A stretch of 64,000 nt of DNA from Hemibagrus wyckioides (GCF_019097595.1 NC_080713.1:8135699-8199698); one strand, 5' to 3'. Counted from the first letter of the stretch, positions 34,082 through 45,481 are shown. Translations and numbers: made by a program. The notes: generated by a model not told the origin, from the sequence alone.

Positions 34082-35663
34082 TTAAAAACTGACAAGATAG
34101 TTCAATTAGTAACACTAAATTAATGCATTTAAAAGAGACTAATGCAAGCAAAATGGTAACTTTAGGGTATATGTTTTAATAATAACACACCACCTCCCAA
34201 TCATGAGTAAGTGAAATGTTCACATGGTGCTAATTTGTGAATAACCGCATTAATTGAATCACAGTTCCACCGTACTTTCCCCTCATTTTCTCACAACCGG
34301 CTGCCAGAAATTTCTTGCCCGTCCCTGAAGTGTGCACTCTGTGAAAGCACTAATAACACTCAGTAATTAGGCTCTTTCAGTGGACATTGTATCTGGCTAG
34401 CGGAAGGCTGCAGGTGCTTTAATGTCCACTAAATGCTGGTTATTACAGAATATATCTTTGAGAAAGGAGGAGGTAATGGGACGCACAGCTCTTGGCAAGC
34501 TTCTAATCCAGCCATTAGGGCTTAATGCGCTCTGGCCTTTCACGCTGAGAGAGAGAGAGATGCCAGAGTGGGGGTTTGGAAAGATTTAAGGGGAAAATGT
34601 GAATGGAGTAATGCTGTGTCTGACAAAAAGAGGAGATAAGGCAAATGTGAGCAAGAAATCACAGAGACTAATGGAATAATAAATGAGAGAGTCATGTAAG
34701 GACAGTGCTTAAGGAAAAAGAGCAATGTTGCGTCTAATTAGGGGTCACCTTCAGAGATGGACCTTCAGCTTTCATTATAAGTTCAAGGGAGCTACCCCTA
34801 ATTAGACTGAACCATTCCGCTGTAGATCAGAAATACATTAAAAGCATTAAAAGTGTATGATGAATGCACAGTATATTCATATGATTAATTGATTGCACTT
34901 GATGTCCTATTTCAGGACTTGTATGGATGTTATGCTCAGCAGTTTACTTAATGGACCAACACCATTAAAAGCAGCATCCAGTTCTGATGTTTCAGATGAC
35001 ACTGTATAATCACTGCTGGCAGGACAGAGTAGAAAACTGACTGCATGAATTATATTCTATTATATTTATTATATTGTCTGTGCTTCATTAATATGATTAA
35101 TTTTCCTTTAATCGACTGACATTATACACTAGGGTACTTACAATGTATCTTCAACAAGCAACAATATAGTAGATCCTCCCTGTCATGCTGGGTCACAAAA
35201 CAGATGCTTGGAGTTTGGATGCAAGTGCAGGAAGTTTATGAACCAAAATTGTCACAAAAATAGAAACAGCTTCATCAAAATATTAGAAACTGCTTAAAAA
35301 ATTAGGGACAGGCACAGGTCAAACATGTATAACAATATTCAAATAGACAGGGCAAGGTCAGAGACGAGGAAACGGAACAGCTGTTAACACTTTGTGGTTT
35401 CTCCTGCCATACTGCTAGATTATTAGCTAGAAAAACACATCTAGCTATCCTTGCTATAAAGGGAATGAGTAAAGCTCCAAATAAGCAATACAGGCCTCCC
35501 ATTTATGCTCAAGGTATGGCTCAATTTCCATAAGCTGCCACCATTCACTAGATTTAATACTGGTTCACATCTACCAGCCATTTCATTTAGGCATTTTATA
35601 AAATAAATCATTTTAAAGCACTTAAGGATACAAAATATTAGTGGTGTCTAAGAGAAGCCTTGC
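34082..35663. other. Non-coding; possible conserved block 34230-34560
   Basis: 34230-34560 is repeat-free and dense in TAAT/ATTA cores and GC-balanced words, suggestive of a vertebrate conserved non-coding element (inference only). 35190-35390 ('aaacagatgcttggagt', 'cagggcaaggtcagagacg') resembles a moderately repetitive fish sequence I cannot name. No exon recognised. Confidence 0.4.
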
Positions 35664-36689
35664 TACGGTGGCCGAGAAGTGCAAAAAACACAATAACAAA
35701 TTAAAAAAAATATATATTTCATTTTCATTTCGTTGTCTGTACCGCTTATCCGATCTATTCTCGGGTCACAGGGAGCCTGTGCCTATCTCAGGCGTCATCG
35801 GGCATCAAGGCAGGATACATCCAGGACGGAATGCCAACCCATCGCTTGGCACACACACACACACTCATTCACTCACGCAATCACACACACTACGGGCAAT
35901 TTAGAGACTCCAATCAGCCAAGAAGCATGTCTTTGGACTGTGTGAGGAAACCGGAGCACCCAGAGGAAACCCACCAGGCACGGGGAGAACATGCAGACTC
36001 CCCACACACAGTGAGTGGGAGCAAGACTCGAACCCAGGACCTCGGACGTGCTAACCACTAAGCCACCGTGCTGCCCCAAAAACAAAATAACAAATCCAAA
36101 AACACAATGTCAATTTAGACAAACCGGAAAAGGTAGGTATAGTTTGCAAATGGAATTCTTACTGCTGACACTCAAACTCGATCAATCTCAATATCTGTTA
36201 CTCAAGATATACAGGAAGCACAGCTGGCTGCGGTAGTAGAAAGTTAATTCACGTGTGTATGAACACCGCTCTGCTCCTATAGCGCTCCTTACATCCTTTA
36301 ATCTGGAATAGTTTTGTGTTCAAAACACACCTGCAAGAGATCGAAATCTAATCTTTATGCCATGATACGCTATCAGTAGGCTATATCCAAAATCATGGCA
36401 TATCCTCAAAGTACCACCGAATTCCATTTTTTTATATGAAAATGTAACAAACATATACACTACTGCTCAAAAGTTTCTCAAAAGAAATAAAGTTAAGTAC
36501 ACAATTTCCTACTTCCTGTGTATCTTGAGTGACAGATGTCTCGTCCAGTCAGCGGTAAGAATTCCATTCTCAAACTATACGCACCTTGTCTGAATTGTCG
36601 TTGTGTTTTTGGATTTGATAATTTGGGTTTTGGATTTGTTATTTTCTTTTCAGATTTGCTACTTTGTTTTGCACTTCTCGGCCACTGTA
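35664..36689. mobile_element. TIR element (TA-flanked) split by a SINE
   Basis: Left terminus 'tacggtggccgagaagtgca'; the reverse complement of the right terminus is 'tacagtggccgagaagtgca'. The inverted repeats extend about 100 bp (continuing 'aaaataacaaatccaaaaac'). TA at both ends suggests a Tc1/mariner-type target. The left repeat is interrupted by the SINE at 35716-36077; without it the element is roughly 650 bp and non-coding. Confidence 0.82.
35716..36077 (-). mobile_element. Full-length Mermaid/DANA-like SINE nested in a TIR
   Basis: Reverse-orientation, well preserved copy with 'accgcttatccgatctattc', 'gggcatcaaggcaggataca', 'caagactcgaacccagg' (B box on the minus strand) and 'ctaaccactaagccaccgtg'. 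The host repeat is duplicated around it: 'aacacaataacaaat' at 35687-35701 and 'aacaaaataacaaat' at 36081-36095, a 15-bp target duplication with one mismatch. Confidence 0.9.
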
Positions 36690-37577
36690 CCTTACAGATC
36701 CAACAACATCTTTCTAGCTAACCAGAGTCTTAACATTAGCTAATGCCTCAGTTTAACAAATTTGGTAACAGCCAGTTAAATAGGCTTTGCAACAAATCTG
36801 GCTTATTTTCAATTTCACATGACTCATCTACAGCAATCTGGACATCAGTCTGTGAAGACAGATTTATTTCTTATCCCGAGAAATACATTTTTCAACTAGC
36901 AGACTGCAGTCCCAATCTGGCCCCAAGTTGCTAATTAAATGTAACTTATAAATTTACAACTTGTAATTGAATCCCTGATCTACACTTTTCAAAGCTAAGT
37001 GCTAGCTATGGTATGCACATACCTATACGCGTGTCTCGGGTGTCCAGAGATTGCCTGATAAAGCATTCACTCTGTTTCGTCTCAGACATCAGATAAGTTG
37101 GCTAATTAAAGATGCCAGAGGCAGACCAGCTTCTGCTCATTAAATCGTCAGGACAACACTAATGAGGTTATAATGACAGAGAGACAGATACACACCAGCC
37201 TCATTGCTCTTCTCCATGCATGGATTCCTTATGGAGAACTACTTTTAGACTGTACACCAGGCATGAATCCCATATTCATAAATCATCATAACTGCTCTTG
37301 TAATTTTTTTTATAAGTTGTTGCTCTTTCTGTGCAAGCATTTTTATACACTATAACAATGTCTCATAAAGCTCCAATAAAATACTATAAATAATTCCTTA
37401 TAATTATCATGGCAATACCACGCGATAAGCTGCACCTGTGAAATTACATGCTTACATTTTATTTCACATTTTTATTTGAACATTTTTAATGAGAATCCTT
37501 AGCAACTTACAAAGCATTAAACATAGTAACAGTATAAACATAGTTTTCATGCATTTCCCCTCATGCCAAGTTCTACA
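36690..37577. other. Non-coding, possible conserved block 37030-37180
   Basis: No transposon or exon recognised. 37030-37180 is repeat-free with 'ggctaattaaagatgcc' and similar homeodomain-like sites. Confidence 0.4.
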
Positions 37578-39125
37578 TACAGTGACGGAAAAAATATTTG
37601 ATCCCCTGCTGATTTTGTACGTTTGCCCACTGACAAAGAAATGATCAGTCTGTAATTTTAATGGTAGGTTTATCTGAACAGTGAGAGACAGAATAACAAC
37701 AAAAACATCCAGAAAAACACATTTCAAAAAAAGTTATACATTGATTTGTATTTTATTGAGTGAAATAAGTATTTGACCCCTTTGCAAAACATGACTTCGT
37801 ACTTGGTGGCAAACCCTTGTTGGCAATCACAGACGTCAGACATTTCTTGTAGTTGGACACCAGGTTTGCACACATCTCACATCTCAAGGAATTTGGGCCC
37901 ACTCCTCTTTGCAGATCCTCTCCAAGTCATTAAGGTTTTGTGGCTGACCCTTCAGCTCCCTCCACAGATTTTCTATGGGATTAAGGTCTGGAGACTGGCT
38001 AGGCCACTACAGGACCTTAATGTGCTTCTTTTTGAACCACTCCTTTGTTGCCTTGGCCGTGTGTTTTGGGTCATTGTCAGGCTGGAATATCCATCCACAA
38101 CCCATTTTCAATGCCCTGGCTGAGGGAAGGAGGTTCTCATCCAAGATTTAACGGTACATGACCCCGTCCATCATCCCTTCGATGCAGTGCAGTTGTCCTG
38201 TCACCTGGGGATGGTGTACTTGGGGTCATAGGCAGCATTCCTCCTCCTTCAAACACGACGAGTTGAGTTGATGCCAAAGAGCTGGATTTTGGTCTCATTT
38301 GACCACAACACTTTCACCCAGTTCTCCTCTGAATCATTCAGATGTTCACTGGCAAACTTCAGATGAGCCTGTACATGTGCTTTCTTTAGCAGGGGGACCT
38401 TGTGGGTGCTACTGGATTTCAGTCTTTCACAGCGTAGTGTGTTACCAATTGTTTTCTTGGTGACTATGGTCCCAGCTGCCTTGAGATCATTGACAAAATC
38501 CTCCAGTGTAATTCTGGGCTGATTCCTCACCGTTCTCATGATCATTGAAACTCCATGAGGTGAGATCTTGCATGGAGCCCCAGGCCGAGGAAGATTGACA
38601 GTCCTTTTGTGTTTCTTCCATTTGGGAATCATCGCACCAACTGTTGTCACCTTCTCACCAAGCTGCTTGGCGATGGTCTTGTAGCTCATTCCAGCCTTGT
38701 GTAAGTCTACAATCTTGTCCCTGACATCCATGGACAGCTCTTTGGTCTTGGCCATGATGGAGAGTTTGGAATCTGATTGATTGCTTCCTTCTGTGGACAG
38801 GTGTCTTTCATACAGTTAACGAGCTGAGATTAAGAGCCCTCCCCGAGAGTGCTCCTACTGTAATCTCAGCTCCTTACCTGTATAAAAGACACCTGGGAGC
38901 CAGAAATCTTTCTGACTGATAGGGGATCAAATACTTATTTCACTCATTAAAATGCAAATCAATGTAGAACTTTTCTGAAATGTGTTTTTCTGGATGTTTT
39001 TGTTGTTATTCTGCCTCTCACTGTTCAAATACACCTACCATTAAAATTACAGACTGATCATTTCTTTGTCAGTGGACAAACATACAAAATCAGCAGGGGA
39101 TCAAATAATTTTTTCCCTCACTGTA
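37578..39125. mobile_element. Nearly full-length Tc1-like transposon (family E)
   Basis: 1548 bp including flanking TA dinucleotides. Termini: 'tacagtgacggaaaaaatat' at 37578 and, as reverse complement from 39125, 'tacagtgagggaaaaaatta'. The inverted repeats run about 200 bp (37580-37780 and 38925-39123) and differ at only a few positions, so insertion was fairly recent. The single gene is on the minus strand (37790-38757) and is inactivated. Non-autonomous by mutation, but it could still be a substrate for a related transposase. Confidence 0.95.
37790..38757 (-). pseudogene. Inactivated Tc1-like transposase (DD34E)
   Basis: The start ATG is at 38755 and the frame is open for 168 codons to 38249. 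N-terminal residues 1-50 form the first helix-turn-helix ([18 protein letters not shown]), and residues 55-110 the second DNA-binding part with an NLPRPGAP linker. The first catalytic motif reads [13 protein letters not shown]: the Asp expected in W-S-D-E is Asn (codon at 38297-38299). A stop replaces Trp after INSTRRV. The rest is still readable at the DNA level: after a deletion near 38200 come the [11 protein letters not shown] motif (about 38060-38080, second Asp kept) and SPDLNPIEN (about 37970-37995, Glu kept), with further stops. The normal family length is about 340 residues. It cannot catalyse transposition. Confidence 0.92.
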
Positions 39126-40243
39126 TGTAGCAGCTTACAACTCTATGCAGTCTTGTCTCCTAGTATGTCCTGTCATTGGTTGTTTCCATCATATTTCCTA
39201 ATTATAGTTTGTCTATTTATACCCTTGTGTTTCTTTGTTTGGTTTGAAGAATTGTTTCGAAATCTGGCTGAGGTATTTGGCCTGTAGGAAGAAGATCCCC
39301 CCTATTCTCTATGAGTTGGCCTTCAGGGACTGGTGGTGCTTCCCTGACTGCTTCCCTGATTGTGTCTGTTGTATGAATTGGTGCAGCACTGCTTGCTGTA
39401 AATCGACTGCATGCTTTAGATCTACATGACAGTAGTAATTATTATATATATAGGCTTCAGAAAACATCACTTATCTTTTCTATCAGTCCTGTTGTCATCT
39501 ACAATTTATTGTTTTTTATTTCAGTATAAATTCATGGTTTTAGAATTCATTAGTCAGTTACTATAAAGACCAATTCACTACAGTTAAACTATTTAGAAAC
39601 TATTTAGAAATGTGTGCCTTAATGAGAGGAATGTTCACCCACCAGTGTTTCCTGGGAATTTAAGGGGATTAATTACCCCTAAAAAATCCCAGTCCTTTTA
39701 TTGTTTCCGAGATCATTTAACTGCCATCAAGTGTTCCTTTTTCAAATAAGTGTGACGAAAGCCACTCACTAAAATTGAATGCCAGTGATAACTGTAGAGG
39801 TGAACATTTTCATCTCCTATATTATTAAAAATAGTTGACTAATAATGGCCAAAAGGTTAGGGGCCAAGCTTTTACCTTTCATTATCATAAAAGTGTTTAA
39901 TTTATGTGATCATTTGGCAGAAGCTTTTATCCCAAGTGACTTTCAAGAATACAATGAAAGCACAGAGTTAAACTGAATAGATGAAGTTAAAATGAATGGG
40001 GATTCTTTCTGAAAAGGGGCTTCAGAGGGCCGCTAGTGGCTTTCTGTCAGTCCTGGGGTTTGGACTTATTACCTTCTGTTCAATAAAGATGACTAAATAC
40101 CTGTTTTTAAAATTCTTATGCAGTAGATGTCCCTCTTTTACTTTTACTGTGAGTATGAACAAAGATTTTTATCAAATTTCTGAGACCGGATGTCCCTGAT
40201 TGGTTCCTGTCTTGCTCACTGACAGCTCTCTCTAATTTTAAAT
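39126..40243. other. Non-coding; SINE tail scrap at 39911-39960
   Basis: 39911-39960 ('catttggcagaagcttttat') is the reverse-oriented tail of the type 2 tRNA SINE. 39125-39430 contains 'cctgtcattggttgttt'-type words seen in fish repeats, family unknown. 39600-39900 is repeat-free. No exon recognised. Confidence 0.45.
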
Positions 40244-40390
40244 ATATAAATAAATAAATAAATAAATAAATTAATTAATTAATTAATTAATTAATTAATT
40301 AATTAATTAATTAATTAATTAATTAATTAATTAATTAATTAATTAATTAACAACAACAACAACAATAATAATAATAATAATAATAATAAT
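40244..40390. repeat. Compound microsatellite (AAAT)(TTAA)(CAA)(TAA)
   Basis: Four adjoining arrays: (AAAT)n, then about 80 bp of (TTAA)n which is self-complementary, then (CAA)n and (TAA)n. The stepwise change of unit suggests serial mutation and re-expansion. Confidence 0.97.
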
Positions 40391-40814
40391 GTTTCATCAC
40401 CTTGAAGAAAATATGTTTTATGCTGTAGGAGGTGCAATGGTGTGAGAGATCTTAATTAATTATTTAATAGATGCTTTTGTTTCATTTCAACTTTTTACCA
40501 TCCCTGGTCCCTGGTTCATTGCTGAGCTTGGCCTATTGTGTATATGTGTGTGTGGAGTTTTATTTGTTCTCCCTGTATCTTTTCTTTTTTGGGGATTGTC
40601 TGGATTCCCAACTGTCTAGAAAATGCAGGTAGGTGGATTTGGAGTTTGTGTGTGTGTGTTTATGGTGCTTACTTTTGGGCTACTATGCAACTGTTACTAC
40701 ACTAGATGAAAGTCTCACTTAAAAAAATACTTTTTTCCAACTTTCTTGCAATGCATGGTCTTTATTTTTCCTGTTGTTCAGAATTTTCTGGTTTTGACCA
40801 AAGCTGGATTGCTA
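40391..40814. other. Non-coding, no feature recognised
   Basis: Contains short GT-rich runs (40538-40553, 40648-40661) and nothing else I can identify. Confidence 0.4.
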
Positions 40815-41070
40815 TTTTGTGGGCTAATTGTAGTCTAGCATGTAGATACCATGCCCCCGCTTCTGTGGCCCCAGTTCAATTTCTGGGCAGGGAACGAACC
40901 CGGCCACTGAGGGGTTAATTCTCAGTGCCAGTCGCAAGCCTGGATAAAATGGAAGGATTGTGTCAGGAAGGGCATCTGGCATAAAACCTGTGCGAGATCA
41001 AAATATTTCGGATCTGATGATCTGCTGTGTCGACCCTGGACAAGGAGCAGCTGAAGGACAGCCACATTTA
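40815..41070 (+). mobile_element. DANA/V-SINE-like copy with LINE-like tail
   Basis: Weak tRNA-like head with 'cccagttcaatttctgg' (B box), then 'cagtcgcaagcctggataaa', 'tcaggaagggcatctggca' and the 3' end 'ctgtgtcgaccctggacaag'. The last block matches the end of the RTE-like LINE at 46325-46375, suggesting the SINE borrows that LINE's recognition tail. Confidence 0.65.
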
Positions 41071-41077
41071 AATCTGG

Positions 41078-41255
41078 GGGATGTGGTAGCTTAGTGGTTA
41101 AGGCATGAGACTACTGATCAGAAGGTTGGTGTTTGTATCCCAGGTCCAGCACGCTGCCACTGCTGGGGCCCTGAGCAAGGCCCTTAACCCTCAATTGCTA
41201 GAAAAAGTAAGTCACCCTGGAAAAGGGTGTCTGCCAAAAGGTGTAAATGTAAAAT
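41078..41255 (+). mobile_element. tRNA-derived SINE (type 2)
   Basis: Starts 'ggggatgtggtagcttagtgg' region with 'ttaaggcatgagactact', followed by 'cactgctggggccctgagca' and tail 'caccctggaaaagggtgtct' ending 'ggtgtaaatgtaaa'. It immediately follows the SINE at 40815-41070 in the same orientation. Confidence 0.85.
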
Positions 41256-41413
41256 CTGTTGCATTTGCCTCTAATTCCCCTAATCTCTTTAGGTCCTAAA
41301 GTCGTCCCCATGGTGGTCTATTGATTATGACCAGGAAAAGCCTAGAAAAGCCTGAATAAAACCAATCAATCCCATGCTACCTTTCAGTTGTGAGAGTAAG
41401 CATAACTTATACA

Positions 41414-41840
41414 CAGTGGCTAGCACATGTGTCTCACACCTCCAGTGTTGATGGTTTGATTCAGTTACATTTCTGGTATTTGGCAGATGCCCTCATTCAG
41501 ACTTATATTTCATCTCATTTTAAACCACTGAGCTATTGAGGGTTGAGGGTCTTGCTCAAGGCTTCAGCAGTGGCAGCTTGGTGGACCTGGGATTCAAACG
41601 CACAACCTTCTGACCAGTGGTCAAACACCTTAACCACTAAAGTGTTTACTTGGTTTCCTCCACCAGTTCAAAAACATGCATTGCAGGCTGACTCTAATTG
41701 TCTCTGATTTGTGTTTGCGATTGTGCCCTGTGATGGATTGGTATCAATCCATCCTATCCAGGGTGTCTCTGTGTTGTGCACCAAGTCCTCTGGGATAAGT
41801 TCCCCTGCAACCCTGTGTAGCAAAACTGGTACAGAAACGT
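41414..41840 (+). mobile_element. Mermaid/DANA-like SINE split by a second SINE
   Basis: The head (41414-41466: 'cacagtggctagcacatgtg', 'tcacacctccagtgttgatg') and the body (41641-41840: 'cttggtttcctccaccagtt', 'aaaaacatgcattgcagg', 'gccctgtgatggattgg') are separated by an antisense tRNA SINE. About 60 bp of the expected SINE between head and body is missing, so the insertion was probably accompanied by a deletion. Confidence 0.75.
41467..41640 (-). mobile_element. tRNA-derived SINE (type 2), nested
   Basis: Reverse orientation: starts with the tail 'tttggcagatgccctcattc', passes 'ggtcttgctcaaggcttcag' and ends with the head 'ggtcaaacaccttaaccact'. B-box-like 'ctgggattcaaacgc' on this strand. 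Confidence 0.82.
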
Positions 41841-42329
41841 ATTTTAGATTATTAGAAATTAGAAATGAAAAATTCTACTTTATTAGAGAAAGGTTCTAAT
41901 TCCGGATCATTTACGTCTCACATGATCTCTGGGGCTACAAACAGATACTTATAAATTATTGAATCTGAACATAATCAGGTCTGTTTATGCTGCAGTGTAA
42001 CTTCAGTTTGGGAGTTAAACAGACAGCATAAAATTAAGGCCTACAGGATAAATAGTGATTATGAAAATTCCCTATGTTTAACATTTATCTTCCTGCATCC
42101 TTATTATCATGCAGCCACAAACACTCCAATGAGGGAGTGGTTAGTATTTCTGCCTCTCTGTTTCTCTGCCTCTCTTTCATATCACGATCTTACTCTGTCT
42201 CTGTCATCATCATCATCATCTTTGACTGCCACATCTGGTCTTTCACTCTATTCTCGCACTGTTTGCTTTACCAGCTTCCATTCATAGGTCACTTTGCTTA
42301 AAATCACCGGCCCACATCAATGAATGTAA
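41841..42329. other. Non-coding, no feature recognised
   Basis: Only a short (ATC)n run (42204-42222) and pyrimidine-rich sequence. Confidence 0.4.
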
Positions 42330-42930
42330 GTACAGACAAATTTTGAAATATATTTTTGACTTGTTCTAATGCCTCTTAGTGCACACCACAGTGATACATT
42401 TTGATCAAGATTAATCGGATGTTTTCGATTGTGTCTTTTATTATTTATTACCATGCCACATTCATTATGAAGCCAGTGGCTGTATCATTTTATTAAGAAG
42501 TTCTCCAACAGGTTTATAATAGAATTGCATTCTGTACACTGCTTTGTTTCATCATTGTTGGCGCATCATTAGCTCTTTAATGAACGATGCTGCCATGTTA
42601 TATTTAATCCAGCTGATAGTGTTCAGTGTCACTAATACACTCCTGGGCTGATATCCTCTTAAATGCTGTTAATTCGGCCTTTGTTTTGCCACACTGAAGC
42701 CTTCCTGGCTAATTGCTGCTTCCAAAGGTCATTTCTAATGAATGTTGTGGCTGAGCGGATGAAGTGCGATTATCTGAGGGCTCATCATTGCATACTAAAC
42801 AGGGATAAATGTCACCAGGGATCCGCTCTGAATCACAGGGAAAGAGACGTGCATGAGCTCATTACTAAGCAAACACCTGGAGTGGCATGTAATATGGGGC
42901 TAATAAAAGCAGATTTTTAAAAAATGTCCT
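42330..42930. other. Possible conserved non-coding element
   Basis: About 600 bp free of repeats, with balanced composition and many TAAT/ATTA and 'ggctaattgctgc' style cores ('ctgttaattcggcctttgt', 'gatgaagtgcgattatctga'). It has the look of developmental enhancers found in vertebrate gene deserts. Judged from texture alone. Confidence 0.35.
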
Positions 42931-42954
42931 ATGCTATTGTAGTCTAGACTAGTC

Positions 42955-43245
42955 CATTCATTCATTCATTCATTTATTCATTCATTCATTGATCTTCGGT
43001 AAACATTTTACCCAGAAACATTTAGTACAAGGTGGCTATACAACCTGAATGGAATACTCATTCACACCCGGGGACAATTCTGCATAACCTACAAACATTT
43101 ATTTAGAGGTGGATAGAATCCAGAGAACCCAGAGAAACCCAACCCAGACACATAGACACTACATAAAACTCCACACAGACAGGAACCTGAGTTCAGGACT
43201 GGTCAGGTGGTAACATTATCTGTTGCAACACTGTGACACCATGTC
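42955..43245 (-). mobile_element. Degenerate SINE with (CATT)n tail
   Basis: Reverse-orientation Mermaid/DANA-like copy. The (ATTC)n run at 42955-42990 is its 3' tail, followed by 'actcattcacacccggggac', 'ccagagaacccagagaaacc' and 'aaactccacacagacaggaa'. Strongly diverged. Confidence 0.68.
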
Positions 43246-44031
43246 ATCCCTTTTTTGCCATAAAACCTGATATCTTTTATACCAACATATCGGACTACCT
43301 CAGCAAGCACTATTATAAATTACTAGCATCAAATATTAATTTTAAACTTTATTGGGTTTACTTGGTTTGTTTATTTTCAATCGAATTTGTCTGGTCTAAT
43401 TTCCCTCTGTTCTAGTTTGTTTTCCTCTTCATGTTATAATTATGCAAATTATTCTAATTGAAAGGGTACAACTTATCAAAGTACACATGTTTTCATCACT
43501 TAGGAACTTTGAATGTTGAAAGTTCTTGTTGCATTTTCTTCCAGCACTGATTCAACACACAGTTTAGATTTCTACCTACAAACCAGTGTAGAACATTTAG
43601 ATGTCTCAGAGTTTCCATGTATGCAAGTCCTTTCTGAAGCATATGGTGGTTAAAGTCTGAGTAAAATCCGAGTGTTATCTCCGAACGTAATTACACATCC
43701 AACAGGACGAAGACATTCTAATTTGCTCTATTCTATTCTTTTCAAAATGCCTTGATATGATAAAATAATGAAGACTGAGGGATTGAACTGGATTCCTCCA
43801 ACAGATTGGTTTTTATCTATTTTCAGTAGACAGTGTCTTTTCCGTATCAATGGCTAATTGGTAGCATTTAAAAGCAGAAGGGTGGCGTTATTGGTTGCAA
43901 TAATTATGAAATAATCTGTAAATTATATTATTGTATATATAATGTAAGAAAATATATAAATGATCAAAATATGCGTGCAATAAAAACACGTTTGTGATCA
44001 AAAATGAGATGCTGTAGTGTTTTAGGCCAAA

Positions 44032-44035
<4 letters not shown>
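43246..44035. other. Non-coding, no feature recognised
   Basis: AT-rich sequence without a recognised repeat or exon. Confidence 0.4.
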
Positions 44036-44125
<90 letters not shown>

Positions 44126-44223
44126 AATTAAAATTAAAATTAAAATTAAAATTAAAATTAAAATTAAAATTAAAATTAATTAATTAATAATAATAATAAT
44201 AATAATAATTATAATAATAATAA
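44036..44223. repeat. Compound AT-rich microsatellite
   Basis: Successive arrays (AAT)n, (AAAT)n, (AAAATT)n and (AAT)n over about 190 bp. The hexamer block at 44125-44177 is flanked by trimer arrays on both sides. Confidence 0.96.
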
Positions 44224-44810
44224 ACAAGCCAACTCAGATCAACAGCTATTTATTTGCAGATTAAGTATGAATTATTAAAAAAAAAACATCAAATCACTAG
44301 AGCAGAGTAGGTCTTACGATATATATATATGATATATTACCAACATGACTAAATGCTAATTTTGGAAATGAGATCCATGTCTTTTTTGTGAAAGAAAGGG
44401 GATGGGTTGAGAATGACCAATCACGGCTGTGGGAACATGCATCTTATTTCTAAAAATTTCAACATATTTGTAGCCCTGGATGTAAATAACAGCAAAGTGT
44501 GTGTGTGTGTGTGTATGCTCTGTTAAAAAGCATGCTTATGAGCCCTCTTACATAATAAGGGTTTAAAAAGTATAGGCATTTATACAGGAATAGGCACTAT
44601 CACTCAATATTTTAAAATATTTTAATATGTAATTATCAGCCTTTCAGTAATCAGTATCAGTAATTATTGTTAGATTTAATTTCTTGTTTTGCCAGCTGAT
44701 CATTTGTTCAGGATTTTCCCCAGTGCTCTTTAATAGACAGCACCTATCACACTATATATCTATTTATAACACTTAGTTCCAGTACACTATTATGATTAGT
44801 TGATTGACAG
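44224..44810. other. Non-coding, no feature recognised
   Basis: Short (GT)n at about 44497-44513. No exon or transposon recognised. Confidence 0.4.
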
Positions 44811-45440
44811 GGTTCCAAGAGTGCTTATATTTCCTATAGCTGCACTGGAAAATTTCGCTGAAGTGGATTATTTCACTTGTCTGCATTCGCCACCTAAAAA
44901 TCCACTTCCTAGTTCGAAACCATTACAACAGTAGTGTTAGTGACATAATCAGCAGACATGAGACTCAAAAGTTATATATCTTAAAAATTTAACAAAGGGA
45001 AAACTCATCAGATTGATGAAAATATTTATATTAATGTGACCGAGCTAGCCAACAAGCTGATGTACTATAAAGTGAGTGTTGTTTCTTTGGGATCTGTTTC
45101 TACTAGCTAAGCAAAAATAGACAGAACGTTTGGCCATATTGTGTCCGAAATTTATTCAGTATTGATTTTTTCTTTGTAGAACTGTTGTATGAAAGCAATG
45201 TCACACTGGAATTTGTGTGGTTACACTGAATATTGGCAGGGCCGTGATTTGGGCATAGGCACGAGTCAGGGTTCGGTCCAAAGGATACTGTTCAAGGACG
45301 TTTTGTGGTTTGTTCAGATGTAATTCATGCAAGTCATGCTGCAATATTTTTTTGTAGAGAAAGGGTTTTTTCCTCGCTACCCTTCCATGAAAGCCATACT
45401 TGTTCGTTCTTGCATGAACATATCATTTAATGTTATTACA
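44811..45440. repeat. Unclassified interspersed repeat, copy 1
   Basis: Shares ordered blocks with 54292-54660: 'gttccaagagtgcttatatt' against 'gttccaagagtgctcatatt', 'cacttgtctg' in both, and 'gaactgttgtatgaaagcaa' against 'gagctgttgtacaaaagcga' followed by 'tatcacact'-type sequence. Block spacing is about 370 bp here and 292 bp in copy 2. No coding capacity seen. Confidence 0.6.
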
Positions 45441-45481
45441 GTAGCCTGCTGGTCATATGGTTTTCATTATATCTTTACGTA

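Noticed and set aside
35733..36085. Several overlapping open frames with His/Thr runs
   Set aside because: All lie in the SINE body and its CA-rich stretch.
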